NCBI GenBank assembly: GCA_017617615.1
Contig: JAFZVV010000022.1
Location: 12,420-76,419 of the forward strand
DNA length: 64,000 nucleotides
From: Prevotella sp.
Lineage (GTDB): Bacteria > Bacteroidota > Bacteroidia > Bacteroidales > Bacteroidaceae
Direction of reading: 5' to 3'
In this document: positions 51,469 to 62,051 of the stretch, in pieces
How positions within the stretch are numbered: the first letter of the stretch is position 1
Layout of the letters: each line of letters begins with the position of its first letter
The notes under the pieces: model-generated
Database searches by the model: none
Seen by the model: only the letters and a program-made list of their open reading frames with translations
What the model was told of the DNA's origin: nothing
Program-made: the position numbers and the translations under genes

Positions 51469-52455
51469 ATGAGGCTGTTATCCCGACTGTTATGCTCACT
51501 GATGCTCGCCACGACACTACTGGCTGCCGTGGGGTGCAAGCCTGGTGTACCACGCGATTTGTTGCAGCCGGGAGAACTCGAGGATATCCTCTACGACTTG
51601 CATATAGCCGACGGGATGGCAGTGGCAGAAGGTAACTATCAGGAGTCGGCTTACCGGCGACTGGCTTACCGGCAGGCAGTGCTCAGGAAGCACGACGTGT
51701 CGGAGGCTTTGTTCGACTCGTCGCTCGTGTATTATTACCGCCATACACAACGGCTTCACGACATCTACAGCAACCTCGCCAAGCGTCTTGACAGCGAGGC
51801 GGTGGCCCTCGGTGCCTCTGCCAACGAACTGAGTCAGTTTGGTACTATTGCCTCGCAGGGGGATACCGCTACGGTTTGGAACTACAGGCAGACGGCAGTG
51901 CTCATGCCACAGGCTCCCTACAACACCGTTTCGTTCGAGGTGAAGGCAGACACGGCATACCACAAGGGCGACAAGATGATACTGTCGTTCGACGGACGAT
52001 TCATCTATCAAGATGGTTCACGCAACGGCGCGGCATACCTCGCCGTGATATATGCCAACGACAGCATCGCCACACAGATTGTACATCTTGGAGCCGATAT
52101 GCACTATACCGTGCAGTTGAATGACGATTATCGTGTCGGCATCAAGTTGGTCAGGGGATTCATCCACCTGGGAAGAGACAACACCAATTCGCCAAGCCTG
52201 AAGATGATGACTGTCGACAACATGAAACTCATGAGGATGCATACCAGTGAGGAGGACGACAGCGAGGAAAAAGCGAACGGAAAACCTGTCGACGATGATG
52301 TGGATGACCCCCATAACGTCCCGGTACGGGGAAATCCCACCACTTCGGTGCCTCTCAAGCCCGATGTGAACAATGGCAACTTCCCACCGCAAGCACAGCC
52401 AATGCCTGCAAACGGTTCACCAGGACCTCATGGCGGGGTGCCTAATCATCCCTGA
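51469..52455 (+). CDS. DUF4296 domain lipoprotein
   Basis: 328 residues from the ATG at 51469, 16 nt after lspA; the open frame upstream lies inside lspA. The signal RLLSRLLCSLMLATTLLAAVGC is a lipoprotein signal. LLQPGELEDILYDLHIADGMA (about 30-50) and the following helices match DUF4296. The middle is a beta-rich domain and the last 70 residues are a Pro/Asn/Asp-rich tail. Function unknown; genes of this family next to lspA are usual in Bacteroidales. Confidence 0.85.
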   Translation: MRLLSRLLCSLMLATTLLAAVGCKPGVPRDLLQPGELEDILYDLHIADGMAVAEGNYQESAYRRLAYRQAVLRKHDVSEALFDSSLVYYYRHTQRLHDIYSNLAKRLDSEAVALGASANELSQFGTIASQGDTATVWNYRQTAVLMPQAPYNTVSFEVKADTAYHKGDKMILSFDGRFIYQDGSRNGAAYLAVIYANDSIATQIVHLGADMHYTVQLNDDYRVGIKLVRGFIHLGRDNTNSPSLKMMTVDNMKLMRMHTSEEDDSEEKANGKPVDDDVDDPHNVPVRGNPTTSVPLKPDVNNGNFPPQAQPMPANGSPGPHGGVPNHP

Positions 52456-52488
52456 GAAAGAGGGAATCCTATTAATTAAATCCACGAC

Positions 52489-54162
52489 ATGATGTCTTTC
52501 CTCACCAGTCTGTTGCTTGCCACAATCGCATACGTCTCACCCGTGCATTTCGACGTGATGCTTTCCGGCAATTTCGGAGAACCACGGCCCAACCATTTCC
52601 ATGGCGGTGTAGACATCAAGACCCAGCAAACAGAGGGGAAAGGGGTCTATGCCATCGGCGACGGGTATGTAAGCAGGGTGACCGTGAGTTTCAGCGGACA
52701 TGGCAATGCCGTGTATGTGCGGCATCCCGACGGATACACAAGTGTTTATGGGCACTTGCAGCGCTTCGCCCCTTTCATCGAGGCGAAAGTGAGGAAATAC
52801 CAATACCAACATCATTCTACCGATGCCGACATCTCCTTCGACGCAAGGGAATGTCCTGTGGCTCAGAACCAACTCATCGCTCTCAGTGGGGATACCGGGG
52901 CGAGTATGGGACCACACCTTCACCTCGAGATTCGACGAACCAGTGACTGGCACCTGATGGACCCCCTGGCTTTCATTCCCCATCTGCTCAAAGACAGTCT
53001 GCCACCCGTGGCACAGGCGATTATGGCATATCCACAAGTGGGGGAAGGGGTAGTATGTGGGAAAAACACACCCCAGCGCTTTGACTTCAACCAAAATGTC
53101 ATTACCGACTCGCTCTATGCCTGGGGAAAAGTGGGGTTCGGACTGCTTGCCCATGACCAGATGGAGGGCTCGGCAAACAAACTTGGCGTAAGGAGCACGC
53201 GGTTGCTCGTTGATGGGAAGGAAGTCTTCTCGAGCATTGTCGACGACATCCCTGTCGACAACAACCAGATGGTAAACATCTGGGGTGACTACAATCATTT
53301 CATACAGCAACAGGAATGGTTCCTGAAATCGTTCATCGAACCCGGAAACGAACTGACCATGCTGAAGGCAGGTAACGACAAGGGTATCATCGACTTCAAT
53401 GAGGAAAGGCCCTATCAACTATCGTATGTGCTCAGCGACTTCTTTGGTAACGAAGAACAGCTGTCGTTCGTCGTCATGGGCAAGCGCGAGGAAATTGCCA
53501 CGACAGGGGAGACTCCCGACTCCGTACTTTTCAGAAGAGGTGTAGAGAACAGCATAGACGATGAAGGCGTGACACTCCGTGTGCCAAAAGAAGGCATGCT
53601 TTTCGATGCCAAGGTAAGGACAGCACAGCGCGCTTCAAGAAGGCTCTCGCACGAGGTGTCGTTCGCAAGACAGTCGGTACCGCTGGCCGAAGAGGCGCTG
53701 CTCAGGATAAAACTACGCAAGGAGGTGCCCGACAATACCAAGATATACATTGCGGCAAGGACACTCAACGCACGCAACCCACTCGATTTCGACAAGGAGA
53801 CCTTCGTGGCGGCAAAAGCCGACAACGGATGGGCAGAATGCAGCATACGCGATATCGGCGAGGCTTTTGTCGTGGCATACGATGACATTCCGCCGCAAAT
53901 CAATCCCGTGGCCGAGAAATCATGGGCAGAACAGCACGTCGTATGCCTCGACATCCGAGACAGCGCGGCAGGGATACATGGCGTGGAAGGGTACGTCGAC
54001 GGGCAGTTCGTGCTCTTCGATTATGTGAAGCGTTCGACGCGCATGGTGTGCGACTTGCGGCAGACACCTGTGACGCCCACTGGGGGCAACCACATGCTCA
54101 GGGTGACAGCACACGACCGCTGTGGTAATGCCACGACCTACGAGACGACAATCATTTATTAA
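52489..54162 (+). CDS. M23 family metallopeptidase
   Basis: 557 residues. Signal peptide about 1-18. The M23 (LytM) domain covers about 25-165. Zinc ligands are His38 and Asp42 (NHFHGGVDIKT), with the HxH pair His143-x-His145 (GPHLHLEIRR), all present, so the enzyme should be active on peptidoglycan cross-links. The remaining 390 residues are beta-rich domains without a recognised family. It starts 33 nt after the DUF4296 gene and precedes the C69 dipeptidase gene. Confidence 0.9.
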   Translation: MMSFLTSLLLATIAYVSPVHFDVMLSGNFGEPRPNHFHGGVDIKTQQTEGKGVYAIGDGYVSRVTVSFSGHGNAVYVRHPDGYTSVYGHLQRFAPFIEAKVRKYQYQHHSTDADISFDARECPVAQNQLIALSGDTGASMGPHLHLEIRRTSDWHLMDPLAFIPHLLKDSLPPVAQAIMAYPQVGEGVVCGKNTPQRFDFNQNVITDSLYAWGKVGFGLLAHDQMEGSANKLGVRSTRLLVDGKEVFSSIVDDIPVDNNQMVNIWGDYNHFIQQQEWFLKSFIEPGNELTMLKAGNDKGIIDFNEERPYQLSYVLSDFFGNEEQLSFVVMGKREEIATTGETPDSVLFRRGVENSIDDEGVTLRVPKEGMLFDAKVRTAQRASRRLSHEVSFARQSVPLAEEALLRIKLRKEVPDNTKIYIAARTLNARNPLDFDKETFVAAKADNGWAECSIRDIGEAFVVAYDDIPPQINPVAEKSWAEQHVVCLDIRDSAAGIHGVEGYVDGQFVLFDYVKRSTRMVCDLRQTPVTPTGGNHMLRVTAHDRCGNATTYETTIIY

Positions 54163-54187
54163 GCAATAATCAACAATCTTTGATACG

Positions 54188-55825
54188 ATGAAAAAACTTT
54201 TGATTTCACTATTCTGCATCTCCGCGATGGGAGCATCGGCATGCACCAACTTCATCGTGGGAAAAGGGGCTTCGACCGACGGGTCGGTCATCTGCACCTA
54301 TAACGCCGACGACTACGGCATGTTCCAGAACCTATGCCATTACCCTGCCGGCAAACATGCGCCGGGAGAAATGCGTAGAATCGTTGACTGGGACACCAAT
54401 GCCTACCATGGCGAGATACCTGAAGCCCCCGAGACGTATAATGTCATCGGAAACATCAACGAGTATCAGGTGACCATAGGGGAGACAACCTATGGTGGAA
54501 GAGAGGAGATGGTAGACCCTGAGGGAATCCTCGACTATGGGTCGCTTATCTATGTGGCCCTGCAACGGTCGAAGACAGCACGCGAGGCCATCAAGGTGAT
54601 GACCACGCTCGTGGAGACCTATGGTTACAACTCCGAGGGGGAGACCTTTACCATATGCGACCCCAACGAGGCGTGGATTATGGAGATGATGGGCATGGGA
54701 CCAGGAAGTCGCAGCGCCGTATGGGTGGCCATCCGCATTCCCGACAATGCCATCAGCGGTCATGCCAACCAGAGTCGCATCACCACTTTCGACATGAAGG
54801 ACAAGAAGAACGTGCTTTACTCGAAAAACGTGGTGAAATATGCCAGGAAGATGGGGTGGTTCAACGGGAAGGACAGTGAGTTCTCGTGGAATGCGGCGTA
54901 TGCCAAGCCTGACTTCTCAGGAAGGCGCATATGCGAGGCCCGAGTGTGGAGCTTCTTCAACCATTTCAGCAACGATATGAACCGCTACTTGCCCTTCGTG
55001 ACAGGTATGGGTGACTATGACGAGCCGATGCCGCTGTGGATTATCCCCAATAGGAAACTGTCGGTACAGGATGTGGAGGAGTGTATGCGTGACCATTTCG
55101 AAGGTACGCCTTTCGCCCTCGACGGTGATATCGGTGGTGGAATCTGGGAGATGCCCTATCGGCCCACACCGCTCTATTTCGAACTCGACGGAAAGAAATA
55201 TTTCAACGAACGGCCCACCAGCACACAGCAGACCACCTTCTCGTATGTCAGTCAGATGCGCTCGTGGCTGCCGCGTGAGATAGGAGGCGTCATCTGGTGG
55301 GGTAACGACGACGGAAACATGGTGGCCTACACGCCCATCTACTGCAGCATGACCGAAAGGCCGGAGTGTTACAACACACCGGGAGCCGACGAGATTAATT
55401 TCTCCGACAAGAATGCCTACTGGGTGTGCAACTGGGTGAGCAATATGGTCTACCCACGTTATTCGCTGCTCTTCCCCGCGCTGAAGACCGTGCGCGACTC
55501 GCTCGAAAAATCGTACTTTACCGCTCAGAAGGGCATAGAGGAAAGGGCATTGTCTCTTTATCAGGAGAGTCCGGAGAAGGCAGCGCGTTTCCTCAACAAC
55601 TATAGTGTGGAAAAGGCACAGCAGATGCTGAAGTGCTGGAACGACCTCGCACGCTACATGATCGTGAAATACAACGATATGATTATCAAGCCCGAGGAGA
55701 ACGGACAGTTCACCCGCGATGAGCACGGACTGGGCACCCGCCCGCAGCGTCCGGGCTATCCCGACCGCTTCAAGCGCGCGCTCATCAAGCAAACGGGCAC
55801 GAAGTATGAAATACCAAAAGAATAA
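54188..55825 (+). CDS. C69 family dipeptidase
   Basis: 545 residues. Signal peptide about 1-18 (SAMGASA); cleavage exposes Cys19 (ACTNFIVGKGASTDGSV), which is the N-terminal nucleophile of this Ntn-hydrolase family. Other family stretches are ICDPNEAWIMEMMG, GHANQSRITTF and YDEPMPLWIIPNRKLS. It hydrolyses dipeptides, probably in the periplasm. It lies 25 nt after the M23 peptidase gene and ends at a strong bidirectional terminator. Confidence 0.92.
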   Translation: MKKLLISLFCISAMGASACTNFIVGKGASTDGSVICTYNADDYGMFQNLCHYPAGKHAPGEMRRIVDWDTNAYHGEIPEAPETYNVIGNINEYQVTIGETTYGGREEMVDPEGILDYGSLIYVALQRSKTAREAIKVMTTLVETYGYNSEGETFTICDPNEAWIMEMMGMGPGSRSAVWVAIRIPDNAISGHANQSRITTFDMKDKKNVLYSKNVVKYARKMGWFNGKDSEFSWNAAYAKPDFSGRRICEARVWSFFNHFSNDMNRYLPFVTGMGDYDEPMPLWIIPNRKLSVQDVEECMRDHFEGTPFALDGDIGGGIWEMPYRPTPLYFELDGKKYFNERPTSTQQTTFSYVSQMRSWLPREIGGVIWWGNDDGNMVAYTPIYCSMTERPECYNTPGADEINFSDKNAYWVCNWVSNMVYPRYSLLFPALKTVRDSLEKSYFTAQKGIEERALSLYQESPEKAARFLNNYSVEKAQQMLKCWNDLARYMIVKYNDMIIKPEENGQFTRDEHGLGTRPQRPGYPDRFKRALIKQTGTKYEIPKE

Positions 55826-55875
55826 CATAAGAACCCCCAAAGATGCCAAGGTCTTTGGGGGTTCTTATGTTTCTT
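55823..55875. terminator. Bidirectional terminator between the C69 dipeptidase gene and hisC
   Basis: Near-perfect 20-bp stem AACATAAGAACCCCCAAAGA / TCTTTGGGGGTTCTTATGTT around TGCCAAGG. It serves both convergent transcripts. Confidence 0.9.
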
Positions 55876-55881
55876 CAGGGT

Positions 55882-56916
55882 TTAATATTGCCTCAGCGCA
55901 GCGAGCAACGCACTGTTCTCGCTCTTCGTGCCTATTGTCACGCGCAGGCAGTTGTCGCAGAGAGTCACGCGGCTGCGGTTGCGCACGATGATGCCGTTTT
56001 CAATCAGGTAATTGTAGATGGCAGGCGCATCGGTCATCCGTGCCAGGAAGAAGTTGGCGTCGGTGGGATAGACATGCTTACAGATGGGCAGGTCGTTGAA
56101 TGCCGCTACCATCCGTGAGCGCTCCTGCAAGAGCAACTTCACCCATTTGTCTACATCATAAGGCGACTGCAACATCTCCAGGGCACGTTCCTGGGTAAGC
56201 GCATTCACGTTGTAGGGGTATTTCACCTTGTTGAACAAGCCGATAATCTCTTCCGAGGCGAATGCCATGCCCAGACGGATGGCAGCACAGCCCCACGCCT
56301 TGCTCATCGTATTGAGCACGATGAGGTTAGGGTAGTGGCGGAGTTGGGTGCGGAAGGGCTTTCCGGGTGCGAAGTCGGAATAGGCCTCGTCTACCACCAC
56401 GATGCCTTCGAACCCCTCAATCACATGTTCCACCTCATCGGGGTCGATGAGATTGCCCGACGGGTTGTTGGGTGAACAGATCCAAATCACCTTCGTATAG
56501 CGGTTGCAGGCTTCGAGCATCTTCTCTGCCGACATCTGGAAGGATTCGTCAAGCAATACAGGGCGGTATTCCACCTCGTTGATGTCGGCACACACGCGGT
56601 ACATACCGTAGGTGGGCTCAATAGCCACTACATTGTCGATACCAGGACGACAGAAACAGCGATACACCAGGTCGATGGCCTCGTCGCTGCCATTGCCGAG
56701 GAAAATCTGACTTTCTGGTACGTCTTTCACCTTTGCTACATGCGACTTCAGTTCGCGCTGCAAAGGGTCGGGATAGCGATTGAGTGGACCATTGTAGGGA
56801 TTCTCGTTGGCATCGAGGAAGACATGGGCTTCGTGACCGCTGTATTCGTCACGGGCACTGCTGTAGGGCGACAATTGCCAGATATTTGGCCTAACGAGTT
56901 CTTTCAGGGGTTTCAT
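55882..56916 (-). CDS. hisC: Histidinol-phosphate aminotransferase
   Basis: 344 residues. PLP-dependent fold I aminotransferase converting imidazole-acetol phosphate to histidinol phosphate. [19 protein letters not shown] near residue 32, [10 protein letters not shown] and the PLP-lysine region [16 protein letters not shown] are diagnostic. Its ATG overlaps the hisD stop by 4 nt (ATGA), so it is translated together with hisD. Confidence 0.96.
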   Translation of the reverse strand: MKPLKELVRPNIWQLSPYSSARDEYSGHEAHVFLDANENPYNGPLNRYPDPLQRELKSHVAKVKDVPESQIFLGNGSDEAIDLVYRCFCRPGIDNVVAIEPTYGMYRVCADINEVEYRPVLLDESFQMSAEKMLEACNRYTKVIWICSPNNPSGNLIDPDEVEHVIEGFEGIVVVDEAYSDFAPGKPFRTQLRHYPNLIVLNTMSKAWGCAAIRLGMAFASEEIIGLFNKVKYPYNVNALTQERALEMLQSPYDVDKWVKLLLQERSRMVAAFNDLPICKHVYPTDANFFLARMTDAPAIYNYLIENGIIVRNRSRVTLCDNCLRVTIGTKSENSALLAALRQY

Positions 56917-58211
56917 GCGTCGGTGGTTTTGTTCACTTCGTTTATTCTCAGGGTCATCGCGTTCTTGTGACCCATCAGTTGCTCGTTCTCTGCCATGACC
57001 TCCACGGCCCGGCCTATATGGCGGATGCCTTCGGCGGTGAGGTGCTGGAAAGTGATTTTCCGGCAGTAGCTGTCGAGATTCACGCCATTGTATGCCAAGG
57101 CATAGCCGTGGGTGGGAAGGGTGTGGTTGGTGCCACTGGCATAGTCGCCGGCACTCTCACAGGCGTAGTTGCCGAGAAACACGCTGCCGGCATTCACCAC
57201 CCGCTCGCACAATTGCTCATAGTCGGCGGTGCAAAGGATGAGGTGCTCGGGAGCATATGCATTGCTTAGGCGGATGGCCTCGTCGGTGTCGTGAACAAGA
57301 ACCATCATGCTGTTGGCCAACGACTGCTCGGCAATCTCGCGACGGGGGAGGGCTTTCAACTGGCTCGACAACTCACGCTCCACGTCTTTCAACAGACGCT
57401 CCGATGTGGTGATGAGCACCGACTGTGAGTCGGGACCATGCTCGGCCTGTGAGAGCAGATCGGCAGCCACGAAATCGGCGCGGCTGCTGTCGTCGGCCAC
57501 CACACATACTTCCGATGGTCCGGCGGGCATGTCGATGGCGACGTCGTGGAGCGACACTTCTTGTTTGGCTGCCATCACAAATTGATTGCCGGGACCGAAA
57601 ATCTTGTACACCCGAGGCACGCTCTCCGTGCCATAGGCCATGGCACCTATGGCCTGCACGCCACCGGCCTTGAAAATCTTGCTCACACCGGCAATGCGTG
57701 CAGCCACGAGGATGGCAGGATGCACCTTGCCCTCGCGGTTGGGAGGGGTGCAAAGCACAATCTCATCACATCCGGCAATCTTGGCAGGGGTGGCGAGCAT
57801 CAGGACGGTGCTGAACAGTGGGGCGGTGCCACCGGGGATATAAAGTCCAACACGTTCGATGGCGACGCTCTTCTGCCAGCAACGAACACCTGGCTGGGTA
57901 TCGCAAGGCTCGCCCTCAAAACGCTGACCGGCATGGAAACGGTGGATGTTGGCATGAGCCAATTCCAGACTCTCGCGTAACTCCTGACTGATCAGGTGCT
58001 CGGCTTCTTCCATCTCGGCCTCGCTCACGGCCAGCGTGTCGAGTACCACATGGTCGAAACGTTCTTCATAGCGTTTCACGGCTGCGTCGCCATGCTGTCG
58101 CACGTCATCGAGAACGCCACGTACGGTGGCACTCAACTGGGCGGTGTCCATCTGCGGACGGCGCGTAATCTGCTCCCAGATGGCTTCCTCGGGATAGGTG
58201 ATTATTCTCAT
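56913..58211 (-). CDS. hisD: Histidinol dehydrogenase
   Basis: 432 residues. Zinc enzyme that oxidises histidinol to histidine in two NAD-dependent steps. Motifs: [61 protein letters not shown] and [13 protein letters not shown] with expected zinc-binding and catalytic residues present. It lies 42 nt after hisG. Confidence 0.97.
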   Translation of the reverse strand: MRIITYPEEAIWEQITRRPQMDTAQLSATVRGVLDDVRQHGDAAVKRYEERFDHVVLDTLAVSEAEMEEAEHLISQELRESLELAHANIHRFHAGQRFEGEPCDTQPGVRCWQKSVAIERVGLYIPGGTAPLFSTVLMLATPAKIAGCDEIVLCTPPNREGKVHPAILVAARIAGVSKIFKAGGVQAIGAMAYGTESVPRVYKIFGPGNQFVMAAKQEVSLHDVAIDMPAGPSEVCVVADDSSRADFVAADLLSQAEHGPDSQSVLITTSERLLKDVERELSSQLKALPRREIAEQSLANSMMVLVHDTDEAIRLSNAYAPEHLILCTADYEQLCERVVNAGSVFLGNYACESAGDYASGTNHTLPTHGYALAYNGVNLDSYCRKITFQHLTAEGIRHIGRAVEVMAENEQLMGHKNAMTLRINEVNKTTDA

Positions 58212-58253
58212 GATGGTGAATGTTCTATCGGAAATGGGAATGCTGGTCGGCCA

Positions 58254-59105
58254 CTACAAAATCATCTTCTCGATGGGGGTAACCAGGATGCCCTGTGCGC
58301 CCAGTTCCTTCAGACGGCCGATGATTTCCCAGAAACGACGCTCCTCGAGCACGGTATGCACAGAGCACCATGACTCGTCGGCAAGGGGGATGATGGTGGG
58401 ACTCTTCAGGCCAGGAAGCACGGCAATGATTTCCTGCAGGCGCTCACGGGGGACGTTCATCCTGACGTATTTCTTGTCTTCTGCCTGACGGACGGCGCCA
58501 ATGCGGAAGAGCAGTTCCTCAAGGGTAGCGCGCTTTACCTCGTCGAGGTGCTTGTTGCCAATTAATAGGGCTTCGCTCTGCATCACTACTTCTACCTCGC
58601 GCAGGTTGTTGCTCACGAGCGTAGAACCGCTGCTCACGATGTCGAAGATAGCATCGGCAAGTCCGATTCCCGGTGAAATTTCCACACTGCCGGTAATGAC
58701 GTGAATCTCGATGTTGATGCCTTTCTCCTTCATGAACCGACGGAGGATATTGGGGTAGGAGGTGGCCACCTTCTTGCCTTCAAACCATTCCAGACCCGTG
58801 TAGTCTTCTTTCTTGGGGATGGCAAGTGAGAGACGGCAACGGCTGAATCCCAGACGACTCACGATGTCGGCATCCTCGCCGCGCTCCTCAAACTCGTTCT
58901 CGCCCACTACGCCAATATCGGCAACACCGCTGGCCACACTCTGGGGAATGTCGTCGTCGCGGAGATAGAGTACTTCTACGGGGAAATTGGTGGATTGCAC
59001 CAGAAGGGTGCGCCTGCTTGAACTGATTTTGATATCGGCTTCATTAAGAAGATGAAGGGTGTCTTCGTAAAGACGACCTTTCGACTGAACGGCTATTCTT
59101 AACAT
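58254..59105 (-). CDS. hisG: ATP phosphoribosyltransferase (long form)
   Basis: 283 residues from the ATG at 59105 (LRIAVQSKGRLYEDTLHLL); the open frame upstream to 59138 adds 11 residues not seen in the family. It performs the first step of histidine synthesis, joining ATP and PRPP. ITGSVEISPGIGLADAIFDIVSSGSTL is the PRPP-binding stretch. Residues about 210-283 form the regulatory C-terminal domain of long HisG, so no HisZ is needed. It heads the hisG-hisD-hisC unit. Confidence 0.95.
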   Translation of the reverse strand: MLRIAVQSKGRLYEDTLHLLNEADIKISSSRRTLLVQSTNFPVEVLYLRDDDIPQSVASGVADIGVVGENEFEERGEDADIVSRLGFSRCRLSLAIPKKEDYTGLEWFEGKKVATSYPNILRRFMKEKGINIEIHVITGSVEISPGIGLADAIFDIVSSGSTLVSNNLREVEVVMQSEALLIGNKHLDEVKRATLEELLFRIGAVRQAEDKKYVRMNVPRERLQEIIAVLPGLKSPTIIPLADESWCSVHTVLEERRFWEIIGRLKELGAQGILVTPIEKMIL

Positions 59106-59149
59106 GGATAATATGGTGTAACTATTCTTAAAAAACACTTATTTTGATG

Positions 59150-59180
59150 CAAAATTATGGATTTTCATGCAATTGTCCAA
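59150..59180 (-). promoter_or_regulatory. Promoter of hisG-hisD-hisC
   Basis: Minus strand TTG (59180-59178), a 20-bp spacer, TAATTTTG (59157-59150). It lies back to back with the plus-strand -7 box at 59190-59197. Confidence 0.65.
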
Positions 59181-59189
59181 GAAAAGTGT

Positions 59190-59197
59190 TACTTTTG
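59190..59197 (+). promoter_or_regulatory. -7 box of the MltF-like gene
   Basis: TACTTTTG; the nearest TTG (59173-59175) gives only a 14-bp spacer. It is followed by a leader of about 25 nt. Confidence 0.45.
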
Positions 59198-59227
59198 TAG
59201 CCAATTTCGATTTTTACAAATAGCAGC

Positions 59228-60463
59228 GTGCGAGGATTATACTATTTTTTTGCAGTTTTGCTTCTTGTGGCTTGTCATGACAAGAAGCCCGAGCAAAAAG
59301 CAACGACTCCCTGGGGCACAGCAATAGAAGATACCCTGAAAGTTGACACCACAGCGCAGTATTCTCTTTCGGAGATACTCGAGAGTGGAGCCATCAGGGT
59401 GATTACTGTCTCGGGAGAGGATACCTATTTCACTACCGCGCATGGGGCAGAACTGGGTGTTCAGTATCTCATGGCTACCCAACTGGCTCATCATCTTGGG
59501 GTGGGAGTAGAGGTGGTGCAGTGTCTCGACACGCTCGAAATGGTGAAGAACCTGCGTGAGGGAATGGGCGACCTCATCATCGCTCCGCTCAGCAAGAGCG
59601 TATCGGCTGCCGACAGCCTAATTTTCTGCGGACCGGAAATCAACGAAACGGCTTGGGCGGTGATGTATTACAATAGGGAACTGGCCGACAGCATCAACGC
59701 TTGGTTCAAACCCGAGATGCTTGCGAAGATGAAGGAGATGCAGGAGAAATACCTCTCTGGATTTGGGGGAGAACGGCATGTCTATGCTTCTTTCCTCGAC
59801 AAGGAGAAAGGCATCATATCGGAATGGGACCATCTCTTCAAGAAATATGCCGAAACGGCCAACCTCGACTGGAGGCTGCTGGCTGCCATCTGCTATCAGG
59901 AGTCGTGCTTCGACCCAAATGCCGTCTCCTGGGCGGGAGCCTGCGGACTGATGCAGATCATGCCTAAAGTAGCACAGGCCATCGGCCTACCCATCGACAG
60001 CATCTTCGACCCAGAGAAGAACGTGGCAACCTCGGCAAGAATGATTAACGAACTCACCATGCTCCTCAGGGATGTGCCCGATCCCAATGAACGGATGTGC
60101 TTCCTCATGGCATGCTACAATGGTGGCATAGGCCATGTGCGCGATGCCATGGCGCTCACTGAGAAATACAAAGGCAACAAATACAGTTGGGAACAGGTGT
60201 CGGAATTCATCCTCAAACTCAGTCAACCCCAATATTACCGTGACCCGGTGGTGAAGAACGGGTATATGCGAGGCACGGAAACCCACGACTACGTGGAACT
60301 GGTGAGCAAGCGCTACGAGGAATATACCGGAAGCACCAGGTATATCATGGCAGAAGAGTTTGAGAATGCCAATCCCACAGGAGTGCTTGAAGCCGGTGAG
60401 TATGCTGGGGTAAGCACCACCCCCAAGCGTGCCTCACATGAAAACAAATACGAGATAGAATAG
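59228..60463 (+). CDS. MltF-like lytic transglycosylase lipoprotein (GTG start)
   Basis: 411 residues starting at GTG 59228; no ATG lies nearby and the signal RGLYYFFAVLLLVAC (Cys16) requires this start. Residues about 45-165 are an SBP_bac_3-type solute-binding module. Residues about 195-340 are an SLT transglycosylase domain with catalytic Glu225 in ICYQESCFDPNAVSWAGACGLMQIMP, and ACYNGGIGHVRDA further on. It cleaves peptidoglycan glycan strands forming anhydro ends. It is divergent from hisG and ends 3 bp from the convergent MaoC gene. Confidence 0.9.
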   Translation: MRGLYYFFAVLLLVACHDKKPEQKATTPWGTAIEDTLKVDTTAQYSLSEILESGAIRVITVSGEDTYFTTAHGAELGVQYLMATQLAHHLGVGVEVVQCLDTLEMVKNLREGMGDLIIAPLSKSVSAADSLIFCGPEINETAWAVMYYNRELADSINAWFKPEMLAKMKEMQEKYLSGFGGERHVYASFLDKEKGIISEWDHLFKKYAETANLDWRLLAAICYQESCFDPNAVSWAGACGLMQIMPKVAQAIGLPIDSIFDPEKNVATSARMINELTMLLRDVPDPNERMCFLMACYNGGIGHVRDAMALTEKYKGNKYSWEQVSEFILKLSQPQYYRDPVVKNGYMRGTETHDYVELVSKRYEEYTGSTRYIMAEEFENANPTGVLEAGEYAGVSTTPKRASHENKYEIE

Positions 60464-60466
60464 GCG

Positions 60467-60931
60467 TTATTTGAAATAATACAAGAACGACGCAATGCCT
60501 TCGAGTGCGGGTTTGCGCTGGCCTTCTATCTCAATCTTGAATTCTATTTCTGTCTTGCAGATGCCACGGAGGTTCTGGATGTTGTGGAGTTTAGTCACCA
60601 ACCTTACGCGGCTGCCAGTGACCACGGGGATGCCGAAGCGCATCTTGTCCATGCCATAGTTTACCAGCATCTTGATATTGTTTACCTCTATCACCTGGTC
60701 CCAGAGGTAGGGGAGTATCGAAAGGGTGAGGTAGCCGTGGGCGATGGTGCTCTTGTAAGGACTCTCCTCTTTGGCACGTTCAGTGTCTACATGAATCCAT
60801 TGGTGGTCGAGTGTGGCATCGGCAAAGAGGTTGATACGTTCCTGGTCGATGAGCAACCAGTCGGAGTGTCCCAGGTCCTCGCCCAGATGGGCGGCGAACT
60901 CGTCGTAAGAATTGATAATCAGTTTTCCCAT
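60467..60931 (-). CDS. MaoC family dehydratase-like protein
   Basis: 154 residues with a single hot-dog fold. The hydratase motif region FADATLDHQWIHVDTERA with Asp and His, then GYLTLSILPYL, is clear. Such proteins hydrate enoyl-CoA-type substrates; the actual substrate is unknown. It follows hisB by 44 nt on the same strand, although no link to histidine is known. No terminator is visible in the 3 bp between its stop and that of the MltF-like gene. Confidence 0.9.
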   Translation of the reverse strand: MGKLIINSYDEFAAHLGEDLGHSDWLLIDQERINLFADATLDHQWIHVDTERAKEESPYKSTIAHGYLTLSILPYLWDQVIEVNNIKMLVNYGMDKMRFGIPVVTGSRVRLVTKLHNIQNLRGICKTEIEFKIEIEGQRKPALEGIASFLYYFK

Positions 60932-60975
60932 TTTTTATTCTTTTATGTTAGGGTCTTTTAGGGTTTTTGACTTCT

Positions 60976-62049
60976 TTATAGCATGCCTTTGGTGGAGGGC
61001 AGGTCGTAGTGGTAGATATTGCGACTGACGGCCATCTTCAGCGCGCGTGCGAAGGCCTTGAAGATACCTTCTATCTTATGGTGTTCGTTGGTGCCCTCGG
61101 CTTTGATGTTCAGGTTCATCTGGGCGGCATCACTCAGACTCTTGAAGAAATGCAGGAACATCTCGGTGGGCACATCACCGATGCGCTCGCGACGGAACTC
61201 AGCGTCCCATACCAGCCATGAACGTCCCCCGAAGTCGAGGACGACACTGGCCAGACAGTCGTCCATGGGAAGACTGTAGCCATAGCGCTCGATGCCGCGT
61301 TTCTCGCCGAGGGCCAGCCGCAGGCACTCGCCGAGGGCAATGGCAGTATCTTCTATTGTATGGTGCTCGTCGACATGCAGGTCGCCACGCACGTGAATCG
61401 TCAAGTCGGTCTGTCCGTGTTTTCCTATCTGCTCAAGCATATGGTCGAAGAAGCCCAGGCCAGTGGAGATGTCGCAGCGACCATTGCCGTCGAGGGTTAG
61501 CGACACCTCGATGTCGGTCTCTTTTGTCGTGCGGCGCACCTCGGCATGGCGCTCTCCGGCAAAGAGCAGTTCGGCAATGCGGTTCCAGGTGATGCCCTCG
61601 TCGCCAAGAATCAGGGCCTTGCAGCCGAGGTTGGCAGCCAACTGGCGGTCGGTCTCGCGGTCACCGATGACGAAACTGCCGGCAAGGTCGTATGCATCGT
61701 TGTCGATATACTCGTGCAGCATGCCGATGCCGGGTTTGCGGTCGGGGTGGTTGTCTTCGGGGAAATGGCGGTCGATATGGATGGCGTCGAAGTCGATACC
61801 CTCACCGTGAAGTGTCTGCAAGATGAAGTTGTGTATGGGCCAGAAGGTATCTTCCGGAAACGACGGGGTGCCCAGTCCGTCCTGGTTGCTCACCATCACC
61901 AGTTTGAAGTCGAGGTGTTGGCGGATGAAGGCCAGGTTGTGGAAAACGCCTTCGGTGAAACGGAGTTTCTCAAAAGCGTCGATCTGCTCGTCGGCAGGCT
62001 CTTCGATAATCGTGCCGTCGCGGTCGATGAATAGGATGCGTTGTCTCAT
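60976..62049 (-). CDS. hisB: Bifunctional histidinol-phosphatase / imidazoleglycerol-phosphate dehydratase
   Basis: 357 residues. The N-terminal HAD phosphatase (about 1-165) has [14 protein letters not shown] and [13 protein letters not shown]. The C-terminal dehydratase (about 168-357) has [38 protein letters not shown] and [17 protein letters not shown], with the His/Glu manganese ligands. It performs two steps of histidine synthesis. It lies about 1.9 kb from hisG and is co-directional but separated by the MaoC and MltF-like genes. Confidence 0.96.
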   Translation of the reverse strand: MRQRILFIDRDGTIIEEPADEQIDAFEKLRFTEGVFHNLAFIRQHLDFKLVMVSNQDGLGTPSFPEDTFWPIHNFILQTLHGEGIDFDAIHIDRHFPEDNHPDRKPGIGMLHEYIDNDAYDLAGSFVIGDRETDRQLAANLGCKALILGDEGITWNRIAELLFAGERHAEVRRTTKETDIEVSLTLDGNGRCDISTGLGFFDHMLEQIGKHGQTDLTIHVRGDLHVDEHHTIEDTAIALGECLRLALGEKRGIERYGYSLPMDDCLASVVLDFGGRSWLVWDAEFRRERIGDVPTEMFLHFFKSLSDAAQMNLNIKAEGTNEHHKIEGIFKAFARALKMAVSRNIYHYDLPSTKGML

Positions 62050-62051
62050 GT

